From assembly GCA_002364735.1 (NCBI GenBank), contig DEZB01000028.1:37509-101508 (forward strand): a stretch of DNA of 64,000 nucleotides, given 5' to 3'. This document shows, in pieces, positions 53,368-61,800 of the stretch; the first letter of the stretch is position 1, and each line of letters opens with the position of its first letter. Origin of the DNA: Bacteroidales bacterium UBA3143. GTDB taxonomy: Bacteria; Bacteroidota; Bacteroidia; Bacteroidales; Dysgonomonadaceae. Both the position numbers and the translations under genes were made by a program. Below the pieces are notes generated by a model, which worked only from the letters and a program-made list of their open reading frames with translations, did not search any database and was not told the DNA's origin.

Positions 53368-54444
53368 TTATTCTTCTATAGTAAAATCTGTAATTTCTAT
53401 AAATCTTGCTCTAGTCTTAGTTTTCTTTGCAAGACCAGAAATCATTATGTTTTGTTTTAGCTTATGTGCTTCAATTGCTTCTTTATAATGTTCGCTATTG
53501 AGGGTTGCCGCTACAACTATGGGCATATTTTCATGAAGTGCTATGAACGTAACATTATTCTTTAATCCATCAGGGTCATTTGATTTCAAAGTTGTTATAA
53601 TCCCTGAAAATGAAAAATTATCAATCTCAAATGAGTTTGCTTCAATTTGCTCTACAAAGTTATTTAACTTATATAATTTTTGCTTTGTAATATTGCTATT
53701 GCTTATTGTAGTACTAGACTTTTTATTATGTACAGAAAAATCAAACCCTTTGATATCAACTTTTTGATAAAGTGAATGTATATTTTTAAATAGCTTAATA
53801 TTAATTCTATTCTCATTTTCTATTAAATATTCTTCTGTTACATTAACCTCCCCTTCAAGTATATTGTCATTTACAAAAGACATGACTTCTATAAGTTTAT
53901 TATTAATATCCTCCGAATAAACTTCCTCTCTGTCAAAGAGTTCTTTGTCTTTTATTAATTCTTTTGACGGTAATTGAATTTTAGCTATGAAACTTCCTCT
54001 TTCAGTTTGCATAAAATTACAGAGATTAAGATAACGAGCTACTTCATCTGGTGTCCTAGTAGATGTAACGCTTTGATCAATCACAAAACTTGCTGTATCA
54101 GATAAAATTTGTTTAATCCTATCAACGAGTTCTTCAAATCTTATCAATGGAATCTTGCCTTCTTCTGTTTCTTTATCATACAAACGTACTTTTAGCACTG
54201 AATTATCTGCCTTAAGTAATACACTTAAATCATCCACTGTTAGTGAATAGAATTCACTTATAATTTCAAGTAAGTTATCAAGAAAATTATTTGCATCAAT
54301 TCTATCTATATTAACAGGAACATGTATTCTGAATCCTTCATTAATATCGAATTCGGATGGAGGACTTAATTCAATAAATCTTTTAGTTTGTTTAACAATA
54401 TTCCAACCACGACTTTCCAAAAAGGTTATAATATTTTCTATCAT
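53368..54444 (-). CDS. Unknown protein next to a DUF4365-like gene
   Basis: 358 residues with no recognised domain. It starts with FLESRGWNIVKQTKRFIELSPP, a segment typical of proteins that handle foreign DNA-like or restriction-fold modules, but no catalytic motif is seen. The middle is acidic, with LFKNIHSLYQKVDIKGFDFS, and the C-terminus is TRARFIEITDFTIEE, which looks like an OB-like end. It begins 8 bp after the DUF4365-like gene, so the two form an operon. The final FIEITDFTIEE and the GLAKKTKTR may point to nucleic-acid binding; this is weak. Confidence 0.5.
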   Translation of the reverse strand: MIENIITFLESRGWNIVKQTKRFIELSPPSEFDINEGFRIHVPVNIDRIDANNFLDNLLEIISEFYSLTVDDLSVLLKADNSVLKVRLYDKETEEGKIPLIRFEELVDRIKQILSDTASFVIDQSVTSTRTPDEVARYLNLCNFMQTERGSFIAKIQLPSKELIKDKELFDREEVYSEDINNKLIEVMSFVNDNILEGEVNVTEEYLIENENRINIKLFKNIHSLYQKVDIKGFDFSVHNKKSSTTISNSNITKQKLYKLNNFVEQIEANSFEIDNFSFSGIITTLKSNDPDGLKNNVTFIALHENMPIVVAATLNSEHYKEAIEAHKLKQNIMISGLAKKTKTRARFIEITDFTIEE

Positions 54445-54452
54445 AGCAGGAT

Positions 54453-54973
54453 TTATTTATAAAGTTGTTGATGTAAATCGTTAAAGCAATCTATTCCAAG
54501 TCTATTCGTTTTAGGTATAGTTACACTAATGCGGTACTCATTCTCTGTAAAGTCAGAATTGTCTGTTGGAATATACCAATATGCATTTCGTCTTATTTTT
54601 AATTCTGTTTCATCAATATCTACCCAATCGTTTTGGTCAGAGGGTAAAACAAATAATATTAGTATCAATGGTGCGATTCCATTTTTAAGTCTATGAATTA
54701 AATCATTGTATGTTTTTGCCTCTAAGTCATATTTTATCGAATCTTGTTCTTCGACTATTGTATTCTCTGTCGTTGCTTTTAATGAATATCAATATATCGA
54801 CTATCTACACTTAATCTATTTTTACCATTAGGAAGTGTATAATTAAAGATTTTCTTTAATTGATAATCAATTCCCAAATCAATTTCTGGTTTATCTATGG
54901 CAAAACCTCTATTTGCAGCTAAGATGCCAACAAATCGATTAGATAATTGCTCTTTTATTTGTTCTATTGTCAT
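54453..54973 (-). pseudogene. DUF4365-like gene broken by a one-base frameshift
   Basis: The N-terminal piece (64 residues, 54973-54779) reads EQLSNRFVGILAANRGFAID, then LGIDYQLKKIF and SVDSRYIDIH. After this a one-base deletion in the run CATTAAAAGC leads to a stop. The other frame continues with KATTENTIVEEQDSIKYDLE, then YNDLIHRLKNGIAPLILILF, LPSDQNDWVDIDETELKIRR and ISVTIPKTNRLG. Joined, this is a DUF4365-type domain (restriction-endonuclease-like, with the D-I-x-LKATT core). Either the gene is recently inactivated, or the frameshift is a sequencing error in an A/T run. The full protein would be about 173 residues. Confidence 0.7.
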
Positions 54974-55333
54974 TGTTTACTTGTTCTACTTGAATTTGGG
55001 TCTTGTCCTTGCCTTGCTGCCAACGTTTAGTTTACATAGCTCACTCCTTAATACATTCGTATATACAATATGTTTGGAAGTGTGTGTATACTCAGTGAAT
55101 TGATATGCTTAAAATATTACATTCCAAAAATACTTAATAAAATCCATTAAAAGAAATAAAGATATAAATAATTTATATAAAGGCACTTTATCAATGCTCT
55201 ATTGAATTTTATGTAAGTATGAGTGATACACATTCAACTAATAAAATTGTGTTTTAATGATTTTGAAATTCAGATATTGATTAAAACATCAGCTTCATTA
55301 TAAATCAAATAATATATTATTCCGAGGTGTAAT
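54974..55333. other. Non-coding gap before hsdR with the second 200-bp repeat
   Basis: Contains GCTGCCAACGTTTAG near 55015 and the right copy of the 200-bp direct repeat. No gene is recognised. Confidence 0.5.
55136..55332 (+). repeat. ~200 bp direct repeat, right copy
   Basis: Partner of 50129-50327, same orientation. It ends at GAGGTGTAA just before the hsdR stop codon. The two copies enclose about 5 kb with the tmRNA scar, Fic, HNH, the unknown gene and the DUF4365-like gene. Confidence 0.75.
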
Positions 55334-58300
55334 CTATTCAAACTCTCCCCCCACACCCTTAAATTTCTCCACAAACGAAGCTATCTTTTGAAACACACTC
55401 TGTTTTTTTGTCAAATACTGAGGGTTCAAGGGACTCATTCTTGGCAAAATGGCATTCAGTTCTGTCCCGTTTTCACTGGCATATTCCCGCTTTAAGGAAG
55501 CGGTAATATAACGCTTTGCCGCTTCGTCATTTAGATTTTCTTCTGCAATTAATTTCATAGCTTCCGCCTTCTGTTTTTCTTGAGCATAGGAAAAGAACGC
55601 ATCTATAATGCTCGCTTTATCTTGTATGCTGTCAAGGTCGGTATCGTTAATGAAATCTACTACTAGACTCTCTTTTGCTCTGTTGCCTATACTTGCTCGA
55701 ATCACTCTGCGAACCTCTTCCGTTAAAGACACTTTATCTTTAGTCTCTTTATTGTGCTCAAAAATCAATTCAAGTATGTAATCGAGGTTTATTTCTTGCG
55801 ATTTGAGCAGATCAATTTCAAAGACCACATCGTCCCAATCTATAGTTGATTCTTGTGGTTGTTCTCCTTTTTTCTGCACTCTTAACCATTCGCGAATATC
55901 ATTATAGGTAGACCGATAATCCTGCACCGTTCTTTCGGGCAGCACTTCAATCTTTTGCATGGCGGTAATATCCTCATCGGTTACAAAGTGTTTTTCCTTA
56001 AAGGTCTCAACAGCCTCCTTATCGTTTACATCTATCTCTTGAAGTGCTTTAAGATGCACAAATTCGTCGTAATTCTGAAGTATGTTTTCTACACGCAGGT
56101 ATTCTCCAAAGAGTTTTGCAAACTCCTTTTTATCTGCCTCGGTAGCTATCTCGTCAGGATGTGGAAACCTCTCACTGAGTTCCTTCACCACCTCTGTATA
56201 ACCTCTTCTCGCTTCTCCGGTAACAATGTCCGTAAAGCCTTCCAAATATTCTTTATAGCTCTTTTCAAGAACTACATTCTTGGTGTTTTTGTCACCAAAT
56301 AATGTAATGGCATCAATGGTAGCTTTTTCCAAATCGCGGAAGGTAATAATATTACCAAAGGTTTTGGAAGCGCCAAAAATACGGTTGGTACGCGAAAAAG
56401 CTTGCATTAAACCATGATAGCGCAAGTTTTTATCTACAAAAAGCGTGTTGAGTGTAGGTGCATCAAATCCTGTTAAGAACATGCCTACAACAATTAGTAG
56501 GTCAACTTCTTTATTTTTTACACGTTTTGCCAGATCTCGATAATAGTTTTGGAATGCGTTACTTTCAACACCAAAACTGGTTTTAAATAGGTTGTTATAG
56601 TCTTGGATGGCTTTAGATAAAAACTCTTTTGCACTGCTGTTCATGGCAGAAGTTTCAAAGCTTTCATCCAATATCTCACCTATAGCACTTTGCTCTTCGT
56701 TGGCTGCAAAAGAGAAAATCGTCGCTATTTTTAATGGCTTATCGCTATCCTTTTGTAAATTATTAAATTCCTCATAATAAAGCTTTGCTGCATCTATGCT
56801 ACTCACTGCAAACATGGCATTAAAGCCACTGGCGCCACCCTTGGTTCTATGTGTTTTGTGTCGGTAATTCTGTAAAATGTATTGAGAAACTTCTTTTATA
56901 CGAGCAGGATGAAGCAAAGCTGTTTTGTTTTCAGCAGCACTTAGCTTTTTTTCATCTATTTCTGTTTCTATGCCTTTAAATTGTGGACGTACATCGTTAT
57001 AATCTACTTTAAACTTGAGCACTTTCTCATCTCTAATGGCATCTGTAATAACGTACGAATGCAATTCGCGACCAAATACACTTGCTGTGGTCTCGGAGCC
57101 TAAAGCATTTTGAGCAAAAATAGGTGTTCCTGTAAAACCAAATTGATAATACTTTTTAAATTTCTTTTTAAGATTCCTTTGAGCTTCCCCAAATTGAGAA
57201 CGATGGGCTTCGTCGAAAATAAAAACCACCTGCTTTTGATAAATGGCTAAATCATTTTCGGTTTTCATCAGATTATTCAATTTCTGAATGGTGGTAACGA
57301 TAATCTTATTGTCATCCTTTTCAATATTCCGCTTCAAGCCTGCAGTGCTGTCCGAGCCATTCACACTATCCGGAGAGAAACGTTGATACTCCTTCATGGT
57401 TTGAAAATCCAGGTCCTTACGGTCAACCACAAAGAATACTTTATCAATAAAATCCAATTGTGTGGCAAGTCGTGCCGCTTTAAAACTGGTGAGCGTTTTA
57501 CCCGAACCCGTTGTGTGCCAAATATAACCACCACTCTCTGGGTTAGACCAATTTTTTGCCTGGTAGGAACTTTCTATTTTCCACAAGATTCTTTCTGTAG
57601 CTGCAATTTGATAGGGCCTCATCACCAGTAGTATATCACTTGTATCGAATACCGAATAATTGAGCAGCACATTTAAAAGGGTCTGTTTCTCAAAAAATGT
57701 GGCCGTAAAATCTTTCAGGTCTCTAATGAGCGTATTGTCTGCTCTTGCCCAGTTCATGGTAAAATCAAAACTGTTTTTATTTCGCTCTACTGTGTTGGCA
57801 AAATAACGGCTATCTGTACCGTTGGAGATAACAAAAATCTGCAAAAACTTAAATAACGAAGTATTGCTATTAAAACTCTCCTTGGTATAACGGTGCACTT
57901 GATTAAAAGCTTCGCCAATAGCTACACCACGCTTTTTTAGTTCTACCTGCACCAAAGGCAAGCCGTTCACCAATATAGTGACATCATACCGATTGGCGTT
58001 GGTCCCCTTCTGTTCAAACTGCGAAATTACTTGCACTTTATTCCTACCAACGTGCTGTTTGTCCACCAAGTAAATGTTTTGAATATGCCCATCGTCAAAT
58101 ACAAAATCGTAAATATAATCATCGTGCAATTTCCTTGTTTTATCCACAAGATTATCGCTGGGCCTATCCAAATATTCCTCTACAAAGCGTACCCATTCAG
58201 CATCTGTAAACACCATGTTATTTAGTATTTGCAATTGCACTCTAACATTGACAAGCATGGCTGCAATAGAAGTGAGGTGCGTGGGGTTTTCGTATCCCTG

Positions 58301-58450
58301 ATTGATTAAATCTTGAATAAACTCTCGCTCCAATGCTGATTCTGTTTGATAAACAGCTGCTGCCTCATACGCCTCTGAATACTTGGTGTATTTGTCAAGA
58401 ACGATGAAATTGTTTGATTCTGCGATGGTTTTGTAGGTAGTCATATTCAC
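55334..58450 (-). CDS. hsdR: Type I restriction enzyme, R (HsdR) subunit
   Basis: 1038 residues, normal for HsdR. The N-terminal nuclease domain includes VQVELKKRGVAIGEAFNQVHRY, the conserved E-x-K and QxxxY elements. The SF2 translocase follows: Walker A TGSGKTLTSFKAA near residue 315, FIFDEAHRSQFGEAQR, GFTGTPIF, and the helicase C motifs VVGMFLTGFDAP and QAFSRTNRIFG. The C-terminal helical part contacts HsdM. The start could also be two codons later. It cleaves DNA far from unmethylated recognition sites. hsdR is separated from hsdS by the GIY-YIG gene and palindromic repeats, so it may have lost or replaced its promoter. Confidence 0.95.
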   Translation of the reverse strand: MNMTTYKTIAESNNFIVLDKYTKYSEAYEAAAVYQTESALEREFIQDLINQGYENPTHLTSIAAMLVNVRVQLQILNNMVFTDAEWVRFVEEYLDRPSDNLVDKTRKLHDDYIYDFVFDDGHIQNIYLVDKQHVGRNKVQVISQFEQKGTNANRYDVTILVNGLPLVQVELKKRGVAIGEAFNQVHRYTKESFNSNTSLFKFLQIFVISNGTDSRYFANTVERNKNSFDFTMNWARADNTLIRDLKDFTATFFEKQTLLNVLLNYSVFDTSDILLVMRPYQIAATERILWKIESSYQAKNWSNPESGGYIWHTTGSGKTLTSFKAARLATQLDFIDKVFFVVDRKDLDFQTMKEYQRFSPDSVNGSDSTAGLKRNIEKDDNKIIVTTIQKLNNLMKTENDLAIYQKQVVFIFDEAHRSQFGEAQRNLKKKFKKYYQFGFTGTPIFAQNALGSETTASVFGRELHSYVITDAIRDEKVLKFKVDYNDVRPQFKGIETEIDEKKLSAAENKTALLHPARIKEVSQYILQNYRHKTHRTKGGASGFNAMFAVSSIDAAKLYYEEFNNLQKDSDKPLKIATIFSFAANEEQSAIGEILDESFETSAMNSSAKEFLSKAIQDYNNLFKTSFGVESNAFQNYYRDLAKRVKNKEVDLLIVVGMFLTGFDAPTLNTLFVDKNLRYHGLMQAFSRTNRIFGASKTFGNIITFRDLEKATIDAITLFGDKNTKNVVLEKSYKEYLEGFTDIVTGEARRGYTEVVKELSERFPHPDEIATEADKKEFAKLFGEYLRVENILQNYDEFVHLKALQEIDVNDKEAVETFKEKHFVTDEDITAMQKIEVLPERTVQDYRSTYNDIREWLRVQKKGEQPQESTIDWDDVVFEIDLLKSQEINLDYILELIFEHNKETKDKVSLTEEVRRVIRASIGNRAKESLVVDFINDTDLDSIQDKASIIDAFFSYAQEKQKAEAMKLIAEENLNDEAAKRYITASLKREYASENGTELNAILPRMSPLNPQYLTKKQSVFQKIASFVEKFKGVGGEFE

Positions 58451-58470
58451 ACTGTTTTTGATTTACGTTA

Positions 58471-58660
58471 TTGTGTTGTTTTACTGGATTGCTTCGCCTG
58501 TGGGTTCGCAATGACGGAAGAGTGCGTTGCTTTGTTCTTCTGGATTGCTTCGCTTGTGGGCTCGCAATGACGGAAAGAATTCAATACTGTTTTTGATTCA
58601 CGTCATTGCGAGGGCTTTGCCCGAAGCAATCCAGTATTAATAGTTTATTATATCTTCCCA
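58471..58660 (+). repeat. Palindromic repeat cluster, copy 1 (GIY-YIG-associated)
   Basis: Three elements: GGATTGCTTCGCCTGTGGG...CGCAATGACG twice in direct order, then the inverse CGTCATTGCGAGGGCTTTGC...GAAGCAATCC. The second and third elements form a strong stem. The cluster ends with AGTATTAATAGTTTATTATATC, which is the 3' end of the GIY-YIG gene. It matches 58939-59130 nearly base for base over about 190 bp. Confidence 0.85.
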
Positions 58661-58939
58661 TAAATCTTTCCACTCTGGGTTCATTGTTTCTATTAATTTC
58701 AATTTATTTTTTCTATTGCCTCCTTTTATTCTTTTTTCTTCGGCTATTGCGTCTTCAATACGGTGAAAACCCTGATAATACGCCAACAAATTGCATCCGT
58801 ATTTTGCTGTAAAACTTCCAGGATTATAATTTGTTTTATGCTCGTAAACTCGTCTTTTCAAATCAGCAGTAACACCAGTATAAAGCGTCCCGTTTCGTTT
58901 ACTTGCCATAATATATACTGCCCCTCCTCGTTTCATCAT
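58637..58939 (-). CDS. GIY-YIG nuclease family protein
   Basis: About 100 residues from MMKRGGAVYIMASKR. A start 14 codons upstream lies inside the palindromic repeat and is less likely. The single GIY-YIG domain is complete: VYIMASKRNGTLYTGVTAD, LKRRVYEHKT, the conserved Arg, PGSFTAKYGCNLLAYYQ, and the metal-binding Glu in DAIAEEKRIKGG. Stand-alone GIY-YIG proteins of this size (UPF0213-like) are of unproven function. The gene interrupts the space between hsdR and hsdS. Both its ends lie in the duplicated palindromic repeats, and a second fragment of its 3' end lies in the right-hand repeat copy, so it behaves as a mobile unit. Confidence 0.88.
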   Translation of the reverse strand: MMKRGGAVYIMASKRNGTLYTGVTADLKRRVYEHKTNYNPGSFTAKYGCNLLAYYQGFHRIEDAIAEEKRIKGGNRKNKLKLIETMNPEWKDLWEDIINY

Positions 58940-59130
58940 GTTGTGTTGTTTTACTGGATTGCTTCGCCTTTGGGCTCGCAATGACGGAAAAGCGCGTTGC
59001 TTTGTTCTTCTGGATTGCTTCGCCTGTGGGCTCGCAATGACGGAAAGAATTCATACTGTTTTTGATTCACGTCATTGCGAGGGCTTTGCCCGAAGCAATC
59101 CAGCCGTATTAATAGTTTATTATATCTTCC
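58939..59130 (+). repeat. Palindromic repeat cluster, copy 2 (GIY-YIG-associated)
   Basis: Second copy of 58471-58660 with the same three palindromic elements and the same order. It also ends with TATTAATAGTTTATTATATC, a stump of a GIY-YIG gene's 3' end although no gene follows. This shows that a tandem repeat of repeat plus gene once existed and one gene copy was deleted. Confidence 0.85.
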
Positions 59131-59214
59131 AATTTCATTATATCTTTCAAATTTAGTTATTTTTTCGAATCATCATCCTATCTCTTTAATCTTCTCATCT
59201 TGGCATCCTAAAAA

Positions 59215-60348
59215 TCATACTTCAGACAATGACGGAAAAGTCAACAACCTATCCCGATAATACTCATATTGCTTCTGCCTCAATTCTATCTCTTTTGGCA
59301 AACCTTCACTAATGGAATTGGTGAGGGTGTCAAATTTATCGAGAATGGAGACGATGCGGGCTTGTTCTTTGAGGGAGGGGATTGGGATTTTTATTTTTTT
59401 TACCGCTGGAACGGTAAGTTGAGGAATTCCTCCATCATTTCCCCCAATTTCTGTAATATATAATATGTAATTTAAAAATTTTGTAGTAATAATACTTTTG
59501 TTCGTTACCAAAGTTATTAAACGTATAATGGGTGTGAATTTACCTTGCCTTATCGTATGATATCCAATTTTCGCACCTCTAGCCGAAATCGTAACTGCAT
59601 CACTTTCAACCTTATATTCATCAGTGAAACCGTATAGCCCTCTTTCTCCAATTGCATTTGCATATATAGGAAAAGGGTGCTTGTCAGTAGGGGAATTTTG
59701 ACCCTTAATGGAGTTTTTTGGAACATCACCTCCTGCTGTAATAGACATACATACCTCCCCCAAAGTCTTCCACTCCACTTCTCCCTCCTCAAAGCTCAAC
59801 AACTCCTCTCTATAATAGCTATACTGTTGTTTACGCGCTATAAGCTCTGCTGTAAGCTCTGCTGTAAGCTCTGTAAAAGTATCGAGATTACGAACAATTT
59901 CTTTTTGAACGGAAAGGGGTGGAAGAGGGATAGGTTTATTAGAATAATTACTAATCCATTGACGTTTGTGATCTCCATCCACTAATCCACTTGGCAAGGT
60001 ATTTAACCAATAATAAATATATTTCAATAAAGCTTTAGACTCATCTTTTGACGTTATCATCTTCATTGCAGAAGATTTAGCTTTGAAGTCAAAATCAACC
60101 CATTTATTAGCAGTTGTAAAATCATCAAAAATTATGACAGGAGTTTCTGAAGCCTTATAAATTCCTTTTGTTTCATCAGTATAACCTAATATAAAAGTTT
60201 TGCCAGCAGTTAAAACTGGAATTGGAAAGTTATCATTATAATTAGTTGATTTTACTAAATACTTAGTTGGCTGTTCATAATCGGCGAATTCCTTTAAACT
60301 TTTCCACTCCACCTCCACACCCTCCAACAATTTCTCTAAATAGCTCAT
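59215..60348 (-). CDS. hsdS: Type I restriction-modification specificity (HsdS) subunit
   Basis: 377 residues with two target-recognition domains. The first covers about residues 8-150 (VEWKSLKEFADYEQPTKYLV) with conserved helix PLPPLSVQKEIVRNLDTFTEL, and the second about 190-340 (VEWKTLGEVCMSITAGGDVP) with IPIPSLKEQARIVSILDKFD. It sets the DNA sequence recognised by the methylase and nuclease. It overlaps the upstream RhuM-type gene by 4 bases (ATGA). The length is complete. Confidence 0.94.
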   Translation of the reverse strand: MSYLEKLLEGVEVEWKSLKEFADYEQPTKYLVKSTNYNDNFPIPVLTAGKTFILGYTDETKGIYKASETPVIIFDDFTTANKWVDFDFKAKSSAMKMITSKDESKALLKYIYYWLNTLPSGLVDGDHKRQWISNYSNKPIPLPPLSVQKEIVRNLDTFTELTAELTAELIARKQQYSYYREELLSFEEGEVEWKTLGEVCMSITAGGDVPKNSIKGQNSPTDKHPFPIYANAIGERGLYGFTDEYKVESDAVTISARGAKIGYHTIRQGKFTPIIRLITLVTNKSIITTKFLNYILYITEIGGNDGGIPQLTVPAVKKIKIPIPSLKEQARIVSILDKFDTLTNSISEGLPKEIELRQKQYEYYRDRLLTFPSLSEV

Positions 60349-61328
60349 TTTTTTCTACTCTGTTTTTTTGCTGTTTTCTCGATTGCAGCAATACTTTTTA
60401 AATAATCTTTCTCTACAGAACTAAGCGTTTTGTTCTTATAATCTCTGTATGCTAATGTTGCCTTGGTTTTTGCATCCTTGGCCGAAATGGCTCCGGCATC
60501 GCTCAATATCTTTCTTCCGGCAGATTTTAGAATGGTGTCTAACTCTCTAATATAATCGGCCATGCGCATTTCCCGCTCTTCTATGGCATTTAGCTCCGCC
60601 AAATCAAAATATGCAGCCACTAAATTGTTTAGCACTTTTAGCTCTTTTTCTTCCAGATAATTTTTGGCAATCATCGCTTCGGCTTGGGTGGGTTCGTTTC
60701 CTTTAAAATTGGTGAGTCCTGCAAAAGGTTTGTCGCTATCCACTCGCATATAAATGACTTCACTAGCAGTGTGACCGTGGGCGGCGTAATGCAGTTTGTT
60801 TTGCACGATTTTAAAGAACGTTGCACTCTCGTCACTTTTTGGGTCATAGTCTGTAGCAGTGGCATACAAATCTAACACCTGACGGTACATTACCTTTTCA
60901 CTAGAACGAATATCTCGAATACGATCTAGCAGTTCTTTCCAATAATTTCCGCCTCCCAAGTTTTTCAAGCGCTCATCATCCATCGCAAACCCTTTTACAA
61001 TATACTCTCTCAATCGCGCCGTTGCCCATTGACGAAAGCGGGTTCCTTGTATGGATTTAACACGATAACCTACAGAAATTATCACGTCAAGGTTATAAAA
61101 ATTAGTGGGTTTAGTAGAAAAATCGGAAATCCCGATTTTTCTTTTCGTATCGTTTTCTGACAATTCTCCTTCGGTGTAAACATTAAGAATATGTTCATTA
61201 ATGGTAGAACGGCTTTTTTGAAATAACTCCGCCATTTGATCAATTGTCAACCAAACCGTCTCATTTTCGAGTTGAACATTTATTTTAGTTAACCCATCGG
61301 CAGTAGTATATATAATCACTTCACTCAT
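60345..61328 (-). CDS. RhuM-family protein inside the hsd operon
   Basis: 327 residues. It matches the RhuM (virulence protein RhuM) family by the N-terminal VWLTIDQMAELFQKSRSTIN, then EHILNVYTEGEL, FYNLDVIISVGYRVKSIQGT, RFRQWATARLREYIVKGFAMDDERLKN and the C-terminal LNNLVAAYFDLAELNAIEER. The first 60 residues look like a helix-turn-helix. Genes of this family are often found between hsdM and hsdS, but their role is unproven; DNA binding or control of the restriction system is an inference. It ends in a Lys-rich tail and overlaps hsdS by 4 bases. Confidence 0.88.
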   Translation of the reverse strand: MSEVIIYTTADGLTKINVQLENETVWLTIDQMAELFQKSRSTINEHILNVYTEGELSENDTKRKIGISDFSTKPTNFYNLDVIISVGYRVKSIQGTRFRQWATARLREYIVKGFAMDDERLKNLGGGNYWKELLDRIRDIRSSEKVMYRQVLDLYATATDYDPKSDESATFFKIVQNKLHYAAHGHTASEVIYMRVDSDKPFAGLTNFKGNEPTQAEAMIAKNYLEEKELKVLNNLVAAYFDLAELNAIEEREMRMADYIRELDTILKSAGRKILSDAGAISAKDAKTKATLAYRDYKNKTLSSVEKDYLKSIAAIEKTAKKQSRKK

Positions 61329-61348
61329 TTTTTAAGAGTTTTTAGAGG

Positions 61349-61711
61349 TTAGATTTTAGTTTTTAGTGTGTTTTGGAGTGCGTTGAGCATTTTGCCTATT
61401 TCTTGAATTAGATTGATGACGTTTTCGATTTCAGTATTGTTTAAATAATTGATTTTGACACAAAGAAGTAATTGCGTTTCTAATTCTGCTTTTGAGCCTT
61501 TTGCGATAGCAAGAAAATGAATAAACTCTTTAACCGAATTTCTTGCTTGTCCTTCGGCAATATTGCTCGGAATAGAAATAGAGGAACGTCTTATTTGATC
61601 GCTCAATGCAAAGAGTTCTTCTTTAGGAAGTTTTTTCACCAAAAGATATACTTCAGCTACAAGCTCCATCGCTTTTTGCCAAACTATTAAATCTTTAAAA
61701 TCTTTTATCAT
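61349..61711 (-). CDS. Four-helix-bundle protein (23S rRNA IVS-encoded family)
   Basis: 120 residues with the typical pattern: FKDLIVWQKAMELVAEVYLL, LPKEELFALSDQIRRSSISI, PSNIAEGQARNSVKEFIHFL, AIAKGSKAELETQLLLC. This family is known as the S23-like or intervening-sequence protein and is related to Avd of diversity-generating retroelements; it forms homopentamers with a basic pore. No reverse transcriptase is present, so a DGR is not indicated. It lies between hsdM and the RhuM gene and is preceded by an 11-copy heptamer array. Confidence 0.9.
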   Translation of the reverse strand: MIKDFKDLIVWQKAMELVAEVYLLVKKLPKEELFALSDQIRRSSISIPSNIAEGQARNSVKEFIHFLAIAKGSKAELETQLLLCVKINYLNNTEIENVINLIQEIGKMLNALQNTLKTKI

Positions 61712-61723
61712 TTTTCATACTTT

Positions 61724-61800
61724 ACTAACCACTAACCACTAACCACTAACCACTAACCACTAACCACTATCCACTATCCACTAACCACTAACCACTATCC
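61724..61800 (-). repeat. 11-copy heptamer array (ACTAACC/ACTATCC)
   Basis: Exactly eleven 7-bp units, eight ACTAACC and three ACTATCC, begin just upstream of the four-helix gene start and reach into the hsdM stop codon. Such arrays vary in copy number by slippage. Here this would change the distance between hsdM and the next gene and could alter coupling or expression. Confidence 0.92.

Noticed and set aside
61349..61711. Diversity-generating retroelement because of the Avd-like four-helix protein
   Set aside because: No reverse transcriptase, template repeat or variable repeat is found; such proteins also occur alone.
61724..61800. Heptamer array as a CRISPR or an origin iteron set
   Set aside because: The repeat is 7 bp without spacers and overlaps the hsdM stop; a slippage array is the simplest reading.
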